Source: Achromobacter seleniivolatilans
Lineage (GTDB): Bacteria > Pseudomonadota > Gammaproteobacteria > Burkholderiales > Burkholderiaceae_B
Length of the DNA stretch: 64,000 nucleotides
Assembly: GCF_030864005.1 (NCBI RefSeq)
Contig: NZ_CP132976.1
Coordinates: 2,542,001 to 2,606,000, forward strand
Direction of reading: 5' to 3'
Each line of letters starts with the position of its first letter. Positions within the stretch are counted from its first letter, which is position 1. The notes below the pieces were generated by a model. The model saw only the letters and a list, made by a program, of their open reading frames with translations. It had not been told where the DNA came from and made no database searches. Shown here piece by piece: positions 36,008-46,013 of the stretch. Both the position numbers and the translations under genes were made by a program.

Positions 36008-39000
36008 ATGAACAAAATTTATCGTTGTATCTGGAATCGCGCACTTGGCGCTTGGATCGCCGCTCCCGAAACGGCTCGCACAAAGAGCGGCGCGGGGGCC
36101 ACCGCCGGCGTGACAATGCCGCAGCAAGGCAGCCGGGCGGCGAAACACCCAACCGGCGCCGTCCTTGCCTTGGCTGCTGCGGGTCTGCTACTTGGGCTGC
36201 CAGAGGGAGCCCATGCCACCTGCACCAGCTTTAACACCGGCGGCGTGGCCACCTGCTCAAACGCCATGGCTGGCGTGACCACAGCAGTCACCAACCTGAC
36301 CCTGACGATGGACAATACCGCCGTGATCACGGCCGCGCCGCTGAGTTCGAGTGCCGTGACGATGAGCGGCAGTAACGCCACGTTCGTTAACAGAGGCACG
36401 ATCGACGCAGCAGCGCTGGCAGGAATGACCCAACCGATCTCGGGCCTGACGATCGGCAATGCCAACAACAGCCTCCTGAATATCACGAACCACGGCATCA
36501 TTAACGGCGTCGTACTCGAGCCCCATGGCGCCTTGTTGAACACCACCGGCATGGCGCTGGACGTAAGGAACGGCAGCGGTCTGGCCGCCACCACGACGAT
36601 CGTCAACGACGGCAACATCGGTTCCTCTGACGCGATCAGCTATACGAACGCGGCCGGAGATGCCGCCGTGGTCGCGGTCAGGGGTGGCGGCAAGGTCAAC
36701 ATGACAAATTCGGGGAATATCACCGGACGGGTGGCCTTCGAGAGCTCCGCTGCCGGCAATATATTCACCAATGCTGGTTCGATCATCGGCAGCGTGTCGC
36801 TGGGAGAGGGAGGCGGCAATAACAGCTTCATCGCGATTACGGGCTCCCAGGTCCAAAAGGGCCTGAGCGTCCAAGGCGAGACCCTTGTGACGGGTACGCG
36901 GCTGAACTATGCGGCAGCCGGTGTCGTCGACGGCGGTGCGGGCGGCAGTAACACGCTTTTTTTGCAGAATGCCGTAGGCGGCGGCGCGGGCACGGGCGGG
37001 TCGGGCACGATCGACGCCGCAAACTACCGTAACTTCAGCCACCTGGAGGTGAGCAGCGGGACATGGACCCTGCTTGGAACCCTGCTGAGCGGAGCGAGCA
37101 CCAGCACCAAACTCACGGGTGGCGTTCTATCGGTGGACAATCCATTGGCCCTGGGTCTCAACGCGATCAGCGCGAATGGTGGCGGCCTTCAGGCAGGCGG
37201 TTCGGGCGTAGCGCTGGCCAATGCAGTGACAATCGGGACTGACGGGTTCACCGTTTCGGGCAATCGCACATTGATCCTGGATGGCATCGTGTCGGGCACG
37301 GGCCGCTTGAAAAAAGAGGGCAATGGCGCGCTGAGCCTGAACGGCGCCAACACTTACGAAGGCGGCACGGAGCTGGCGGGAGGCTCTCTGTACCTGGGTA
37401 ACGCGGCAGCGCTTGGCACCGGCCGCCTGCTCGTTTCCGGCGCCGGCAGCCTGGAAACTGGCGCCGCCATGCAGCTTGCTACACCCATCGAGCTGAACCA
37501 GTCTCTCACGCTCCTCGTCAATAACTACGACATCACGCTCGCAGGCGCGATCACCGGCACAAGCGGGCTGGCCAAAGACGGTCACGGCACTGCCATACTG
37601 GCTGAAAACAATAACTATGCCGGCACGACCGTAATTCGCGACGGCATCTTGCGCGTGGGCGCCGGCGGCACGAAGGGAACACTGGGCACAGGCGGCGTCG
37701 TGAATGACGGCACGCTGATACTGGATCGCAGCGACAACGTCGCGGTTGCCAACACCATCACCGGCAGCGGCTTGCTGGTGATGGCAGGCAGCGGCAGCAC
37801 GACGCTTGCCGGCATCAACGCGTATACGGGCGGCACAGAGATTCGCAGCGGTAAGGTGGTCGTAGCCCAAGACGCCAACCTGGGTGGCGCTGCAAGCAGC
37901 GTCACGCTCAATGGCGGCACGTTGGCGTCCGTAGCCAGCTTCGACATGACGCGCAGCGTCACTGTGGCCCAGCCCAGCGTCATCGACGTAGCTGCAAACA
38001 CGCGCTTTCGCCTGGGCGGCCTCATCTCGGGAAGCGGTGCCTTGACCAAGCAGGGCGAAGGCTCGCTCGTCGTCTCGGGAGATAGCAGCGGCTTTTCTGG
38101 CGGGACGCTTATCGGCGCCGGTGCGCTTGAAGTTGCGGCCGGCGGCAAGCTGGGCGGCACGCTCACGCTCGCCAGCGGCACGCAGTTGCGCGGCGCCGGC
38201 CAGGTCGGCACCACAACGCTACAGAACGGCGCAAGCCTCGCTCCGGGCCAGTTCTCCAGCCCACTCACCGTGGCGGGCGACCTGACCTTCAAACCCGGCT
38301 CGACCTATCAGGTCATGGCGGACCCGGCTTCGTCCGCCAGCGCCCGCGTCGACGTCAGCGGCGCCGCCAATCTGGCAGGCGCGGTGATCCACGTAGGCCC
38401 CGAAGCTGGCTTGGCCAGCACCCGCCAATACACCATCCTCAGTGCCAACGCGATCAACGGCAAGTTCGATACGGTGTCGTCAAACTACGCTTACGTCACG
38501 CCGACGCTTGGATACAGCACGCAGGCTGTGACGCTACAGCTCGAACGCAAGCAGGTTGATACGAGCAACGGCGGCAATACGGGTAACGGCGGAAATACGG
38601 GCAATGGCGGCTCGCCCAGCCGGCCGATCGCCTTTGCCGACGCAGCACGCACCGGCAACCAGCGCGCCGTCGCCAATGCGCTGGACAGCCTGCCCTCGGG
38701 CAGTGCGTTGCACGAGTACATCCTGACCTTGCCAGAAGGCGCGCCGGCTGCCGCATTCAGCAGCCTGTCCGGTGAAGCGCACGCCAGCGTCGCTACCAGC
38801 CTGGCCGGTTCCAGCACCACTACGCGCACGGTACCGCTGTCGCACCTGCGTGCAAATCTGGGGGCTGGCATGCGTCCCGGCGCACCGACGGCGCAGTCCG
38901 GCGGCACGCTGTCCGCGTCCGCCCTGCCGTCCTCCAACGCACAGCCGGCCTGGGCAGAGCTCATCGGCAACTGGCAAACACAGAACGCCACCGACAACAC

Positions 39001-39775
39001 CTCCAAGGTCCGCCAGCACACCGGCGGCGTCTTCGCCGGCGTCGATCATGGTGTGGGCAATGGCTGGCGCATAGGCGGTGCCGTCGGCTACACCGATAGC
39101 AAGATCCGCGTCGACGACCTTGCATCGAAGGCAGATGTGTCCGGCTACAGCGCAACCCTCTACGGCGGCAAGTCATTCGAAACCGGCGCGGGCAAACTGA
39201 ACCTGCTGGTCGGTACGTCTTACACCTGGCACGACGTCAGCACCGAGCGCTACGCTACAGTGGCCGGCGCATCGCAGAAACTGACTGCCGACTATGGCGC
39301 CAACACCACCCAGCTCTTCACCGAACTGGGCTATGCGATGGCCTTGTCCGACCGCACCACCCTTGAACCCTTCGCCGGCCTCGCGTGGAGCGACCTGCGC
39401 ACACGCGGTTTCTCGGAGTCGGGCGGCTCGGCGGCGCTGCGCGGTCAAAGCAGCAACGACCAGCAAACCACCAGCACGCTGGGCGTGCGCGCGCAGACAG
39501 ACTTTATGCTGGCCGGCATCGAAGGCCGCTTGCAAGCCACCCTGGGCTGGCGCCACGCGTTTGGCGACTTGCTGCCGCAGAGCAGCGTCGCGTTTGACGG
39601 CGGCCAGGCATTCACGGTGTCGGGTTCGCCCATCGCCCGCAATGCTGCGCTGGCCGAGTTTGGCGCCGAAGTGGCGGTGTCGCGTAGTGCCTCCCTGGGC
39701 TTGAATTACAGCGGACAATACGGCGGCGGGAACCGCGAACATGCGGGGTCGTTGAACATGCGCTGGCGGTATTGA
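36008..39775 (+). CDS. ESPR autotransporter with autotransporter-associated beta-strand repeats
   Basis: 1255 residues from the ATG at 36008, chosen because MNKIYRCIWNRALGAWIAAP is the ESPR start; the frame eight codons longer adds nothing typical. Signal cleavage is likely after EGAHA near residue 70. The passenger carries several PATR-type repeats (LSLNGANTYEGGTELAGGSL, GINAYTGGTEIRSGKVVV), known to promote passenger folding and secretion. A Gly/Asn linker (NGGNTGNGGNTGNGG) and the junction AAAFSSLSGEAHASVATSL precede a beta domain ending NMRWRY. Its family differs from the two other autotransporters. Function probably adhesion. Confidence 0.93.
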   Translation: MNKIYRCIWNRALGAWIAAPETARTKSGAGATAGVTMPQQGSRAAKHPTGAVLALAAAGLLLGLPEGAHATCTSFNTGGVATCSNAMAGVTTAVTNLTLTMDNTAVITAAPLSSSAVTMSGSNATFVNRGTIDAAALAGMTQPISGLTIGNANNSLLNITNHGIINGVVLEPHGALLNTTGMALDVRNGSGLAATTTIVNDGNIGSSDAISYTNAAGDAAVVAVRGGGKVNMTNSGNITGRVAFESSAAGNIFTNAGSIIGSVSLGEGGGNNSFIAITGSQVQKGLSVQGETLVTGTRLNYAAAGVVDGGAGGSNTLFLQNAVGGGAGTGGSGTIDAANYRNFSHLEVSSGTWTLLGTLLSGASTSTKLTGGVLSVDNPLALGLNAISANGGGLQAGGSGVALANAVTIGTDGFTVSGNRTLILDGIVSGTGRLKKEGNGALSLNGANTYEGGTELAGGSLYLGNAAALGTGRLLVSGAGSLETGAAMQLATPIELNQSLTLLVNNYDITLAGAITGTSGLAKDGHGTAILAENNNYAGTTVIRDGILRVGAGGTKGTLGTGGVVNDGTLILDRSDNVAVANTITGSGLLVMAGSGSTTLAGINAYTGGTEIRSGKVVVAQDANLGGAASSVTLNGGTLASVASFDMTRSVTVAQPSVIDVAANTRFRLGGLISGSGALTKQGEGSLVVSGDSSGFSGGTLIGAGALEVAAGGKLGGTLTLASGTQLRGAGQVGTTTLQNGASLAPGQFSSPLTVAGDLTFKPGSTYQVMADPASSASARVDVSGAANLAGAVIHVGPEAGLASTRQYTILSANAINGKFDTVSSNYAYVTPTLGYSTQAVTLQLERKQVDTSNGGNTGNGGNTGNGGSPSRPIAFADAARTGNQRAVANALDSLPSGSALHEYILTLPEGAPAAAFSSLSGEAHASVATSLAGSSTTTRTVPLSHLRANLGAGMRPGAPTAQSGGTLSASALPSSNAQPAWAELIGNWQTQNATDNTSKVRQHTGGVFAGVDHGVGNGWRIGGAVGYTDSKIRVDDLASKADVSGYSATLYGGKSFETGAGKLNLLVGTSYTWHDVSTERYATVAGASQKLTADYGANTTQLFTELGYAMALSDRTTLEPFAGLAWSDLRTRGFSESGGSAALRGQSSNDQQTTSTLGVRAQTDFMLAGIEGRLQATLGWRHAFGDLLPQSSVAFDGGQAFTVSGSPIARNAALAEFGAEVAVSRSASLGLNYSGQYGGGNREHAGSLNMRWRY

Positions 39776-39923
39776 GGGCGGCTGGATGAATGCTGCACGA
39801 GCAGCATCTGGATGATTGCGCGGCTGTTTGCCTAACGGTGCACTTGGAGTGCCCGCTACGGTCGAAGCAGCCGCGCAAACTTTCCTTGCCGCGAGATAAT
39901 TTTCAGTCAGGAATCACCCGTTC

Positions 39924-40352
39924 ATGCAAATCGAAGAGCGCATCCACATCGCAGTCCCGCCCATCGTCGTCGACCGCATCTGGAGCGAGGTTGACCGATG
40001 GCACCTTTGGGACCCGGACACAAAACGAGCCGAACTGAATGGGCCATTCGCAGTGGGGACAAGAGGCCGGATAGTTCCCAGCAAGGGCATGGGCGTTCCC
40101 ATGGTTGTCACAGAGCGCTCCGAAGGCCGATCGTTCACCGTAGAGGGCTACATCCCGTTGTTCCGCATGCACTTCGAGCACACGGTTTCACCGGTAGACG
40201 GCGGCTCCGAAGTGACTCATCGGATATGGTTCTCGGGCGCCCTGGCCTTTGTTTTCGGGCCTCGCGTTGCCAAGCAGATTCGCGAGGGACTTCCTCGAAC
40301 CATGAAATCACTTAAAGCATATGCAGAGGAAGGCCAGGCGTCTGCCCAATAG
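39924..40352 (+). CDS. SRPBCC (START-like) family protein
   Basis: 142 residues. The START/Bet v1-like pattern is visible: IHIAVPPIVVDRIWSEVDRW, LWDPDTKRAELNG, TVSPVDGGSEVTHRIWFSG and the C-terminal helix LPRTMKSLKAYAEEG. These proteins bind hydrophobic ligands; ligand unknown. An AGGA site lies upstream. Confidence 0.78.
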   Translation: MQIEERIHIAVPPIVVDRIWSEVDRWHLWDPDTKRAELNGPFAVGTRGRIVPSKGMGVPMVVTERSEGRSFTVEGYIPLFRMHFEHTVSPVDGGSEVTHRIWFSGALAFVFGPRVAKQIREGLPRTMKSLKAYAEEGQASAQ

Positions 40353-40424
40353 CGATGCGTTGAAAGGCAGCCAGGCAGCCTGAGCTGCTGAACTTTGCAT
40401 CTGACCGCGCCATGATGATCTGCG

Positions 40425-40451
40425 GCTGTGCAGCACATGCCGCTGCACAGC
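40425..40451. repeat. Perfect 10-bp inverted repeat
   Basis: GCTGTGCAGC and GCTGCACAGC are separated by seven bases. There is no U tract; it could be an operator or mRNA structure between the SRPBCC gene and the small membrane-protein gene. Confidence 0.4.
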
Positions 40452-40557
40452 AGCTCGCACGGACCCGATGCGCTCCAAAGTTCGGACTGGTTCTATATCC
40501 AAGCCAGCCCCACGCCCATAGGATGACAACCTGTTTCATCCTCCAGGGCTTCTCAGA

Positions 40558-40794
40558 ATGCTGGTCGGTATCCTCTCCACTATTGGTGGCGTCCTTTTCT
40601 TTGTTGGTGTGCTTGCTGCATTGGTCGTGTTTCTACGCGGAGTGTTTAGTATCCAGGCCGGTCCCGGAGCGACGCGCGAAGATCGAAAAATCAAAGGCCG
40701 CGCAATGCTCAAGCAGATCATGCCAAACGTCCTCAAATGCTTCGCGGTTGCTACCGTTGGGCTCATTGTGATCATCGTAGCCGCGGCAATCTGA
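40558..40794 (+). CDS. Small two-helix membrane protein
   Basis: 78 residues with two hydrophobic helices (LVGILSTIGGVLFFVGVLAA and AVATVGLIVIIVAAAI) joined by a basic loop with RKIKGRAMLKQIMP. An AGGG site lies upstream. Function unknown. Confidence 0.55.
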   Translation: MLVGILSTIGGVLFFVGVLAALVVFLRGVFSIQAGPGATREDRKIKGRAMLKQIMPNVLKCFAVATVGLIVIIVAAAI

Positions 40795-40927
40795 TCAGGG
40801 TCACACGCGCCCCGCATAGGATTTCGCTAATTTTTTCCGACGGTCGGTTGCGGGCATGCTCCGTAGGTCGGCTGTCGGTCGCGCAGTTACCGCTGCGCGG
40901 CCGTCGCCGTCTTTTAAAGATGCAATG

Positions 40928-40966
40928 CAAAAGCCCCGATCGGAATTCCGTATCGGGGCTTTTATT
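40928..40966. terminator. Rho-independent terminator
   Basis: AAAAGCCCCGATCGG / CCGTATCGGGGCTTTT with an AATT loop; works best on the plus strand (TTTTATTT). It separates plus-strand genes from the convergent immunity gene. Confidence 0.8.
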
Positions 40967-41011
40967 TGCTGGGTGTGCTCAGGGCGCCACCTCTAAAATC
41001 AGCCAATCAAT

Positions 41012-41305
41012 TTAGCTGTTCAGAACTCGCTTCAACGCGTCAAAGAATGCAGAGATGGTATAGCCTCCACCAGCTGGGTTGAACGATCCCCAGTGTTCCG
41101 CATATGCCGCCGCAGCGCTGCTTCCAAACTCGACAACAAACTTTTCCATCTCGCAACAAACTTGCGCGACCTCTTCCGAAGTCGACACCTGTTTATACGC
41201 CAGTACTACTTCCTCAATAGTCTCGCCAAATAAGTCATAGTCTTCGTGGAAATAACCCGCAAGCAGGTTGTTGAGCGCAGGATACTGCTCCAAGTCAACC
41301 ATCAT
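41012..41305 (-). CDS. CdiI-like contact-dependent inhibition immunity protein
   Basis: 97 residues. YPALNNLLAGYFHEDYDLFG followed by ETIEEVVLAYKQ is the hallmark of the CdiI immunity family (Pfam CdiI_2), small acidic proteins that bind BECR-fold CdiA toxin domains. The C-terminal AAAYAEHWGSFNPAG and FFDALKRVL are intact, so immunity function may survive. Its ATG overlaps the stop codon of the toxin remnant reading frame (TGATG), so it was translationally coupled to the toxin. The neighbouring toxin is damaged (see 41305-41852). Confidence 0.82.
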   Translation of the reverse strand: MMVDLEQYPALNNLLAGYFHEDYDLFGETIEEVVLAYKQVSTSEEVAQVCCEMEKFVVEFGSSAAAAYAEHWGSFNPAGGGYTISAFFDALKRVLNS

Positions 41306-41852
41306 CAAATGTCCACGTAAGCAGTCAAGACAAAGTAAGGCATGCCGTTGAAGGGGAGCTTTTTAAGCACAACCCTGACAATTCGCCCTTGCACTAGTTC
41401 GGAAGCGCCTCGAACCAACACGGCGCCGATGTCACCGTCACCCGCGCAGCTTTTATTGCACCAGCAAACCCGACTGGCACCGCAAGCTCGACCGACATGC
41501 CCAGCGTCTTGCCAGATCCCGGTTCTGCACCGAGCCTAGTAGCAAGCTCTGTAAGCCCCCTCTCCGTCAATGACCGAATCTCTTGCCCGGTCCAGACTTC
41601 TTGCAGACCTGTTGACGCTGTATCTATGCCGTGGCCACCCAATACCACGCAGCCGATCTTCGTCGCACCAGTGGGTTCCGGCACAGCGCATAACGCAGCG
41701 CCGCCGATCATTTCCGCTACGCCGCCAGCTAGCTTTAGACCACCCCACAAGCGATTCGAGAGGGTCGTCTCGCTGCTGACCGACTCACCTTGCAGGATCG
41801 CCGCCAACTGCACCGGCGTGAGCACAATGCTTATGCTTGATTCATCGTCCAT
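41305..41852 (-). pseudogene. CDI-type toxin gene with internal deletion and frameshift
   Basis: Two parts in different frames. From the ATG at 41852 (GGGGTGA ribosome site) a pre-toxin domain reads for ~140 residues: LTPVQLAAILQGESVS, LAGGVAEMIGGAALCAVPEP, GCVVLGGHGIDTASTGLQEV, FAGAIKAARV, then an out-of-frame tail and stop at 41394. In another frame, from about 41436 to the stop at 41305, DIGAVLVRGASELV, GRIVRVVLKKLPFNGMPYFV and LTAYVDI are the end of a BECR-fold RNase toxin (CdiA_C type, in which VRVVLK..NGMPYYILTAFP is characteristic). The core that should carry the EHE/GHT-KH catalytic part is missing. The toxin is therefore very probably inactive. Confidence 0.75.
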
Positions 41853-41970
41853 CCGTTCACCCCATCTTTTGATAGAGCGATGAATGTCACGAAACGGAAT
41901 ACCCTTGTCGATCAGGGTCGTCTGAATCTGACTGTCATTTCTCCGAGCCTCGCGATCCGAAAATGCATAC

Positions 41971-41998
41971 GCCCCGGTTTTTGGCCGGGGCATTTGTT
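41971..41998 (+). terminator. Terminator-like hairpin
   Basis: GCCCCGG-TTTTTGG-CCGGGGC followed by ATTTGTTT on the plus strand, upstream of the integrase remnant. It may mark the old end of an adjacent transcript. Confidence 0.55.
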
Positions 41999-41999
41999 T

Positions 42000-42393
42000 A
42001 GCGCGTACTTGCTACGAGTCTGGGCGAAGACGGCCTCTGGCACAGCAAGCGCGCAGGAAGGCGCTACACGGCGTCGCAGGTCACCTAGGCTCTATTCAGG
42101 TGCGTGCGCATGATTTGAAGCACACGTTTGGTCGCAGGCTACGGCTACGCGCAGCAGATGTGCCGGAAGAAGATCGCAAGGCGCTAATGGGCCATACGGA
42201 CGGCAGCATTACATCTCACTACGCATCGGCAGAATTGGCCAAGCTGATTGAGTGTGCAAACCGTATCGCAGCAATCGGCACGCGCAGTCCGGCGTTGACT
42301 ATGCTGAAACGGCGGATGGCTAACGTGGGTGACGCAGTGCTTGATGCAGTGCTTGATGCAGTGGGCGAGTCCCCACAAAAGCCCCGCAAATGA
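42000..42393 (+). pseudogene. C-terminal remnant of a tyrosine recombinase (phage-type integrase)
   Basis: The frame reads LAQQARRKALHGVAGHLGSI and then QVRAHDLKHTFGRRLR, DRKALMGHTDGSITSHYASA and ELAKLIECANRI. These match the catalytic C-terminus of integrases: the HDLKHTFG box, the LMGH box and the SHYAS box with the nucleophilic Tyr. The N-terminal part is absent and no start codon or ribosome site exists. It lies 45 bp from the 3' end of tRNA-Pro, the normal site for such integrases. A short tandem repeat (GCAGTGCTTGAT twice) lies near its end. Confidence 0.75.
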
Positions 42394-42395
42394 GA

Positions 42396-42427
42396 AAGGG
42401 GGCTAGTGATTAATCACTAGCCCCCTT
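42396..42427. terminator. Perfect palindromic terminator
   Basis: GGGGGCTAGTGATT / AATCACTAGCCCCC is a perfect palindrome flanked by A and T on both sides. It lies between the integrase remnant and the tRNA 3' end and can terminate both. Confidence 0.75.
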
Positions 42428-42437
42428 AGGGTATTGC

Positions 42438-42516
<79 letters not shown>

Positions 42517-42745
42517 AGAAAAAGAGTATAGCAGAACAAAAATTTGTTTGCACGCATTAGTGCAAAAAAATGCTGAATACTCAAAAAAATTTGCGCTTCA
42601 TGTCCGTCGCTTGCACCAGTAGCATGCAAAGCGGCGCACGAAGCGCAAGGTACTGATGTCTGCAAAGTATCTGGCCCGAAGGACAACGCACTTTGCAGGA
42701 CCTGCGTTCAAACAAAAATCTTGGACGGCGAAGAACTCAATGCGA

Positions 42746-43180
42746 TCAAGCAGCTGAACCGAAGCTGCCAGCGCTTGGGGTGGGCGCTGCGTTTGCAGAC
42801 GTGCCCAAGGCTTCGGCCAGCATCGTCGAGACGTTGCCAAGCTCGTTACGCAAGGACTGCATCTCGGCGCCGGTCAAGCGTACGGCGGCGTCTTGATCAT
42901 GCGGCATGTCGCGCGCATCGCCCAGGCGATTGCGTGCACCGCTGATCGTGAAGCCTTGCTCGTACAGCAAAGAACGGATACGACGGATCAGCAGCACTTC
43001 GTGATGCTGATAGTAGCGGCGATTGCCGCGTCGCTTCACCGGCTTGAGCTGCGTGAATTCCTGTTCCCAATACCGCAAGACGTGGGGCTTGACGCCGCAC
43101 AGCTCGCTGACTTCACCGATGGTGAAGTAACGCTTGGCGGGAATGGGCGGTAAGGTAACGGTGGGTTCAGTACGTGTCAT
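42746..43180 (-). CDS. MerR-family transcriptional regulator
   Basis: 144 residues. The N-terminal winged helix reads YFTIGEVSELCGVKPHVLRY followed by WEQEF, and RRGNRRYYQHHEV for the wing, which is the MerR/MlrA-like form found downstream of ihfA in many proteobacteria. No metal-binding cysteines are present at the C-terminus, so the signal is unknown. It follows ihfA on the same strand with a gap of 57 bases. Confidence 0.9.
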   Translation of the reverse strand: MTRTEPTVTLPPIPAKRYFTIGEVSELCGVKPHVLRYWEQEFTQLKPVKRRGNRRYYQHHEVLLIRRIRSLLYEQGFTISGARNRLGDARDMPHDQDAAVRLTGAEMQSLRNELGNVSTMLAEALGTSANAAPTPSAGSFGSAA

Positions 43181-43237
43181 AAGCGAATTTTATGCCGCGA
43201 GGCGCCGTGAGCCGATAACAATTACCGACAAAGCGTA

Positions 43238-43567
43238 TCACTCCGCGGCGTCGGGTGCAGCAGGGGTCGCCTGCTCCACCACGCTCTTGAGTTTCTGACT
43301 CGCGTGGAACGTAACCACGCGGCGTGCGGCGATGGGAATGGTCTCGCCGGTCTTGGGATTGCGGCCAGGGCGCGGCGGTTTGTCGCGCACCTGGAAATTG
43401 CCAAAGCCCGAAAGCTTGACGGAGTCTCCGCGCGCCAGAGCATCGCGGATTTCCTCGAAGAACGTATCGACGATGTCCTTGGCTTCGCGCTTATTCAGGC
43501 CGACCCGCTCAAAAAGCAGTTCGGCCAGCTCGGCCTTGGTCAAGGTGCGTGGCTCGGCAGCAAGCAT
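43238..43567 (-). CDS. ihfA: Integration host factor alpha subunit
   Basis: 109 residues. [20 protein letters not shown], the DNA-contact arm [20 protein letters not shown] and TFHASQKLK are diagnostic for IHF alpha. It pairs with IHF beta to bend DNA at specific sites. The ATG at 43567 has GGGGAA ten bases upstream and is preferred over the in-frame ATG at 43579. It follows pheT directly, the standard order. Confidence 0.97.
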   Translation of the reverse strand: MLAAEPRTLTKAELAELLFERVGLNKREAKDIVDTFFEEIRDALARGDSVKLSGFGNFQVRDKPPRPGRNPKTGETIPIAARRVVTFHASQKLKSVVEQATPAAPDAAE

Positions 43568-43582
43568 ACTGTTCCCCATGGT

Positions 43583-46000
43583 TCAAGTACGCTGGCGCGC
43601 GCCGTGAGCACTGACCAATGCATCCTTGATGCGGGACAGGCAATCTGCCACACGGGCTTCGTCCAGAGTGACCTCAGTGTCCTGTAGCCAGAATCGGAAA
43701 GCAAGGCTTTTCTCGGTGACGGGTTCGCCGCCTTGGGGCTTCTCGCGCCAGACGTCGAACACGCGCACATCCTGCACCACGGCCAGTTGCGCGTCTGCCT
43801 TAACGGCAGCTGCGACGGTATCCAGCATGGACTGCGTGGACACAGGCGCATCAACCCACAAGGCCAAGTCGCGAACGACCACGGGCTGACGGGACAACTC
43901 GCGCACCTGGGGCAACTCGCCTTCAGACAAAACAGCCACATCCAGTTCGAACACAACGGGTGCGTGCGCCAGATCCGCTTGCTGTGCCCAACGCGGGTGC
44001 AGCTCACCGATCCAACCGATTGCCTTGCCATCCAGTTCGATACGAGCGCTACGGCCCGGATGCAGCGCCGGATGTGCGGCAGCTTCGAAACGCAAACGGC
44101 GGCCGCGTGCGCCAAACAGCGCTTCGACATCCATCTTTACATCAAAGAAATCCACCTGACGCGTCGTAACGCCCCACTGCTCTTCCGCAGCCGGCCCCCA
44201 GGCCGCGCCAGACAGGCGCATGGGCTGGCTTACGCCGGCCACTTCCAGCGGACCATCTTGCACAGCGGCATCGCGCATGAACACACGACCCAATTCGAAC
44301 AGGCGCACGCGCGTCTGTTTGCGATTGGCGTTGTGGCGAATGTTGGCAACCAGGCCGCCGATCAGGCTGGAACGCATGACCGACAAATGGCTGGCGATGG
44401 GGTTGACCAGACGGACCGGCGTGTCGTTGCCGGCGTAGTCGCGTTCCCAATCAGCTTCAACGAAGCTGTAGTTCACAACTTCCTGATAGTCCTGCGCAGC
44501 GGTCAAGCGGCGCAGCGCATGCGCGCCGCGATGCACTTCGGGCTGCGAGAACATCTTGGCGCGCGCCATCGGCGGCACGTCGGGAATGCTCTCAAAACCG
44601 TAGATGCGGGCCACTTCCTCGATCAGGTCTTCTTCAATTTCCAGATCGAAGCGGAACGACGGCGGGCTGACGACGAAGTCATCGCCTTCAACGGTGAATT
44701 CCAGACCCAGGCTGCCGAAAATCGTAGCGACCTGCTCACGCGTGACGGGCACGCCCAGCACGCGGTGGCAACGAGCCAAACGCATGCGCACAGGCGCGCG
44801 CACCGGCAGGTTGACGATCTGATCGTCGATCGGGCCAACCTGGCCGCCGCAAATGTCGACGATCAGGCGGGTGATGAATTCAAGGTGTTCCGGGATGCTG
44901 GCGTAGTCCACCCCACGCTCAAAGCGATGGCTGGCTTCCGAGCTGAACTTATAGCGGCGCGCACGGCCCGCAATGGCTTGCGGCCACCAGAACGCGGCTT
45001 CCAGATAGATGTTCTGCGTATCCAGCGTCACAGAGGTGGCTTCGCCGCCCATGATGCCGGCCAGGCTTTCCACCTGATCGCCAGCCACCACAACGCCGAC
45101 CTTCGGGTCCAGCGTCACGGTCTGGCCGTTCAGCAGTTCAAGCGTCTCACCTTCGCGCGCCCAGCGCACGGAGATATCGCCGCCGATCTTGTCCAGATCG
45201 AACACGTGCGACGGACGGCCCAGCTCCAGCATGACGTAGTTGGAGATGTCCACCAGCGCCGACAGCGAACGCTGGCCGGCGCGTTCGAGGCGCGTCTTCA
45301 TCCAGTCGGGCGTTGCAGCGCGGGCATTCACGCCACGGATCACGCGGCCGCCAAAACGGCCGCACAACTCAGGCGCTTCAATCTTGACGGGCAAGCGCTC
45401 GTCCAGCGTCACCGGCACGGCCACGGCCGTGGGCACCGACAAGGGCGCGCCAGTCAGCGCGGCCACTTCGCGCGCCACGCCCAAGATCGACAGGCAGTCG
45501 GCACGGTTAGGCGTGAGCTTGAGCGTAAACAGCGTGTCGTCCAGGTCCAGTGCTTCACGAATGGACTGACCGGGAACCATGTCTGCCGGCAGCTCCAGCA
45601 GACCGCCGTGATCTTGCGACAGGCCCAGTTCACGGGCCGAGCACAACATACCGGCCGATTGCACGCCGCGCATCTTGGCCACGCCAATCTTCATGCCACC
45701 AGGCAGCTCTGCGCCCACGCGAGCCAGCGGCACTTTCAGGCCGGCGGCAGCGTTGGGCGCGCCGCACACGATTTGCAGGCGTTCGCCGGAACCGTCATCG
45801 ACTTGGCAAACACGCAGTTTGTCAGCGTCCGGATGCGGAGCGATGTCGACGATATGGCCCACGACCACACCGGTAAAGGCGGGTGCAGCGGGTTCGGTCT
45901 CTTCGACTTCCAGACCGGCCATGGTGAGCCGGTGCGCGAGTTCATCGGTTGCGATCGGAGGGTTGACCAGCGTACGCAGCCAGGATTCGGGAAATTGCAT
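43583..46000 (-). CDS. pheT: Phenylalanyl-tRNA synthetase beta subunit
   Basis: 805 residues, standard length. Domains in order: N-terminal tRNA-binding OB fold ([20 protein letters not shown]), B3/B4 editing region ([15 protein letters not shown]), the degenerate catalytic core ([18 protein letters not shown]) and the C-terminal anticodon-binding FDX-ACB domain ([23 protein letters not shown]). It forms the alpha2beta2 enzyme with PheS and charges tRNA-Phe. It starts 13 bases after pheS. Confidence 0.98.
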   Translation of the reverse strand: MQFPESWLRTLVNPPIATDELAHRLTMAGLEVEETEPAAPAFTGVVVGHIVDIAPHPDADKLRVCQVDDGSGERLQIVCGAPNAAAGLKVPLARVGAELPGGMKIGVAKMRGVQSAGMLCSARELGLSQDHGGLLELPADMVPGQSIREALDLDDTLFTLKLTPNRADCLSILGVAREVAALTGAPLSVPTAVAVPVTLDERLPVKIEAPELCGRFGGRVIRGVNARAATPDWMKTRLERAGQRSLSALVDISNYVMLELGRPSHVFDLDKIGGDISVRWAREGETLELLNGQTVTLDPKVGVVVAGDQVESLAGIMGGEATSVTLDTQNIYLEAAFWWPQAIAGRARRYKFSSEASHRFERGVDYASIPEHLEFITRLIVDICGGQVGPIDDQIVNLPVRAPVRMRLARCHRVLGVPVTREQVATIFGSLGLEFTVEGDDFVVSPPSFRFDLEIEEDLIEEVARIYGFESIPDVPPMARAKMFSQPEVHRGAHALRRLTAAQDYQEVVNYSFVEADWERDYAGNDTPVRLVNPIASHLSVMRSSLIGGLVANIRHNANRKQTRVRLFELGRVFMRDAAVQDGPLEVAGVSQPMRLSGAAWGPAAEEQWGVTTRQVDFFDVKMDVEALFGARGRRLRFEAAAHPALHPGRSARIELDGKAIGWIGELHPRWAQQADLAHAPVVFELDVAVLSEGELPQVRELSRQPVVVRDLALWVDAPVSTQSMLDTVAAAVKADAQLAVVQDVRVFDVWREKPQGGEPVTEKSLAFRFWLQDTEVTLDEARVADCLSRIKDALVSAHGARQRT

Positions 46001-46013
46001 GATCAGCCGTCTG

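Noticed and set aside
36008..39775. Two-partner secretion haemagglutinin (FHA-like)
   Set aside because: The protein has its own C-terminal beta domain ending in RWRY, and no TpsB gene is next to it, so it is a classical autotransporter.
41394..41993. A longer 199-codon toxin gene starting at 41993
   Set aside because: The ATG at 41852 has a good ribosome site and the typical start of this protein family; the upstream part lacks both.
42330..42365. Tandem GCAGTGCTTGAT repeat as a CRISPR or VNTR array
   Set aside because: Only two full copies inside the integrase remnant; no array of spaced repeats exists anywhere in the window.
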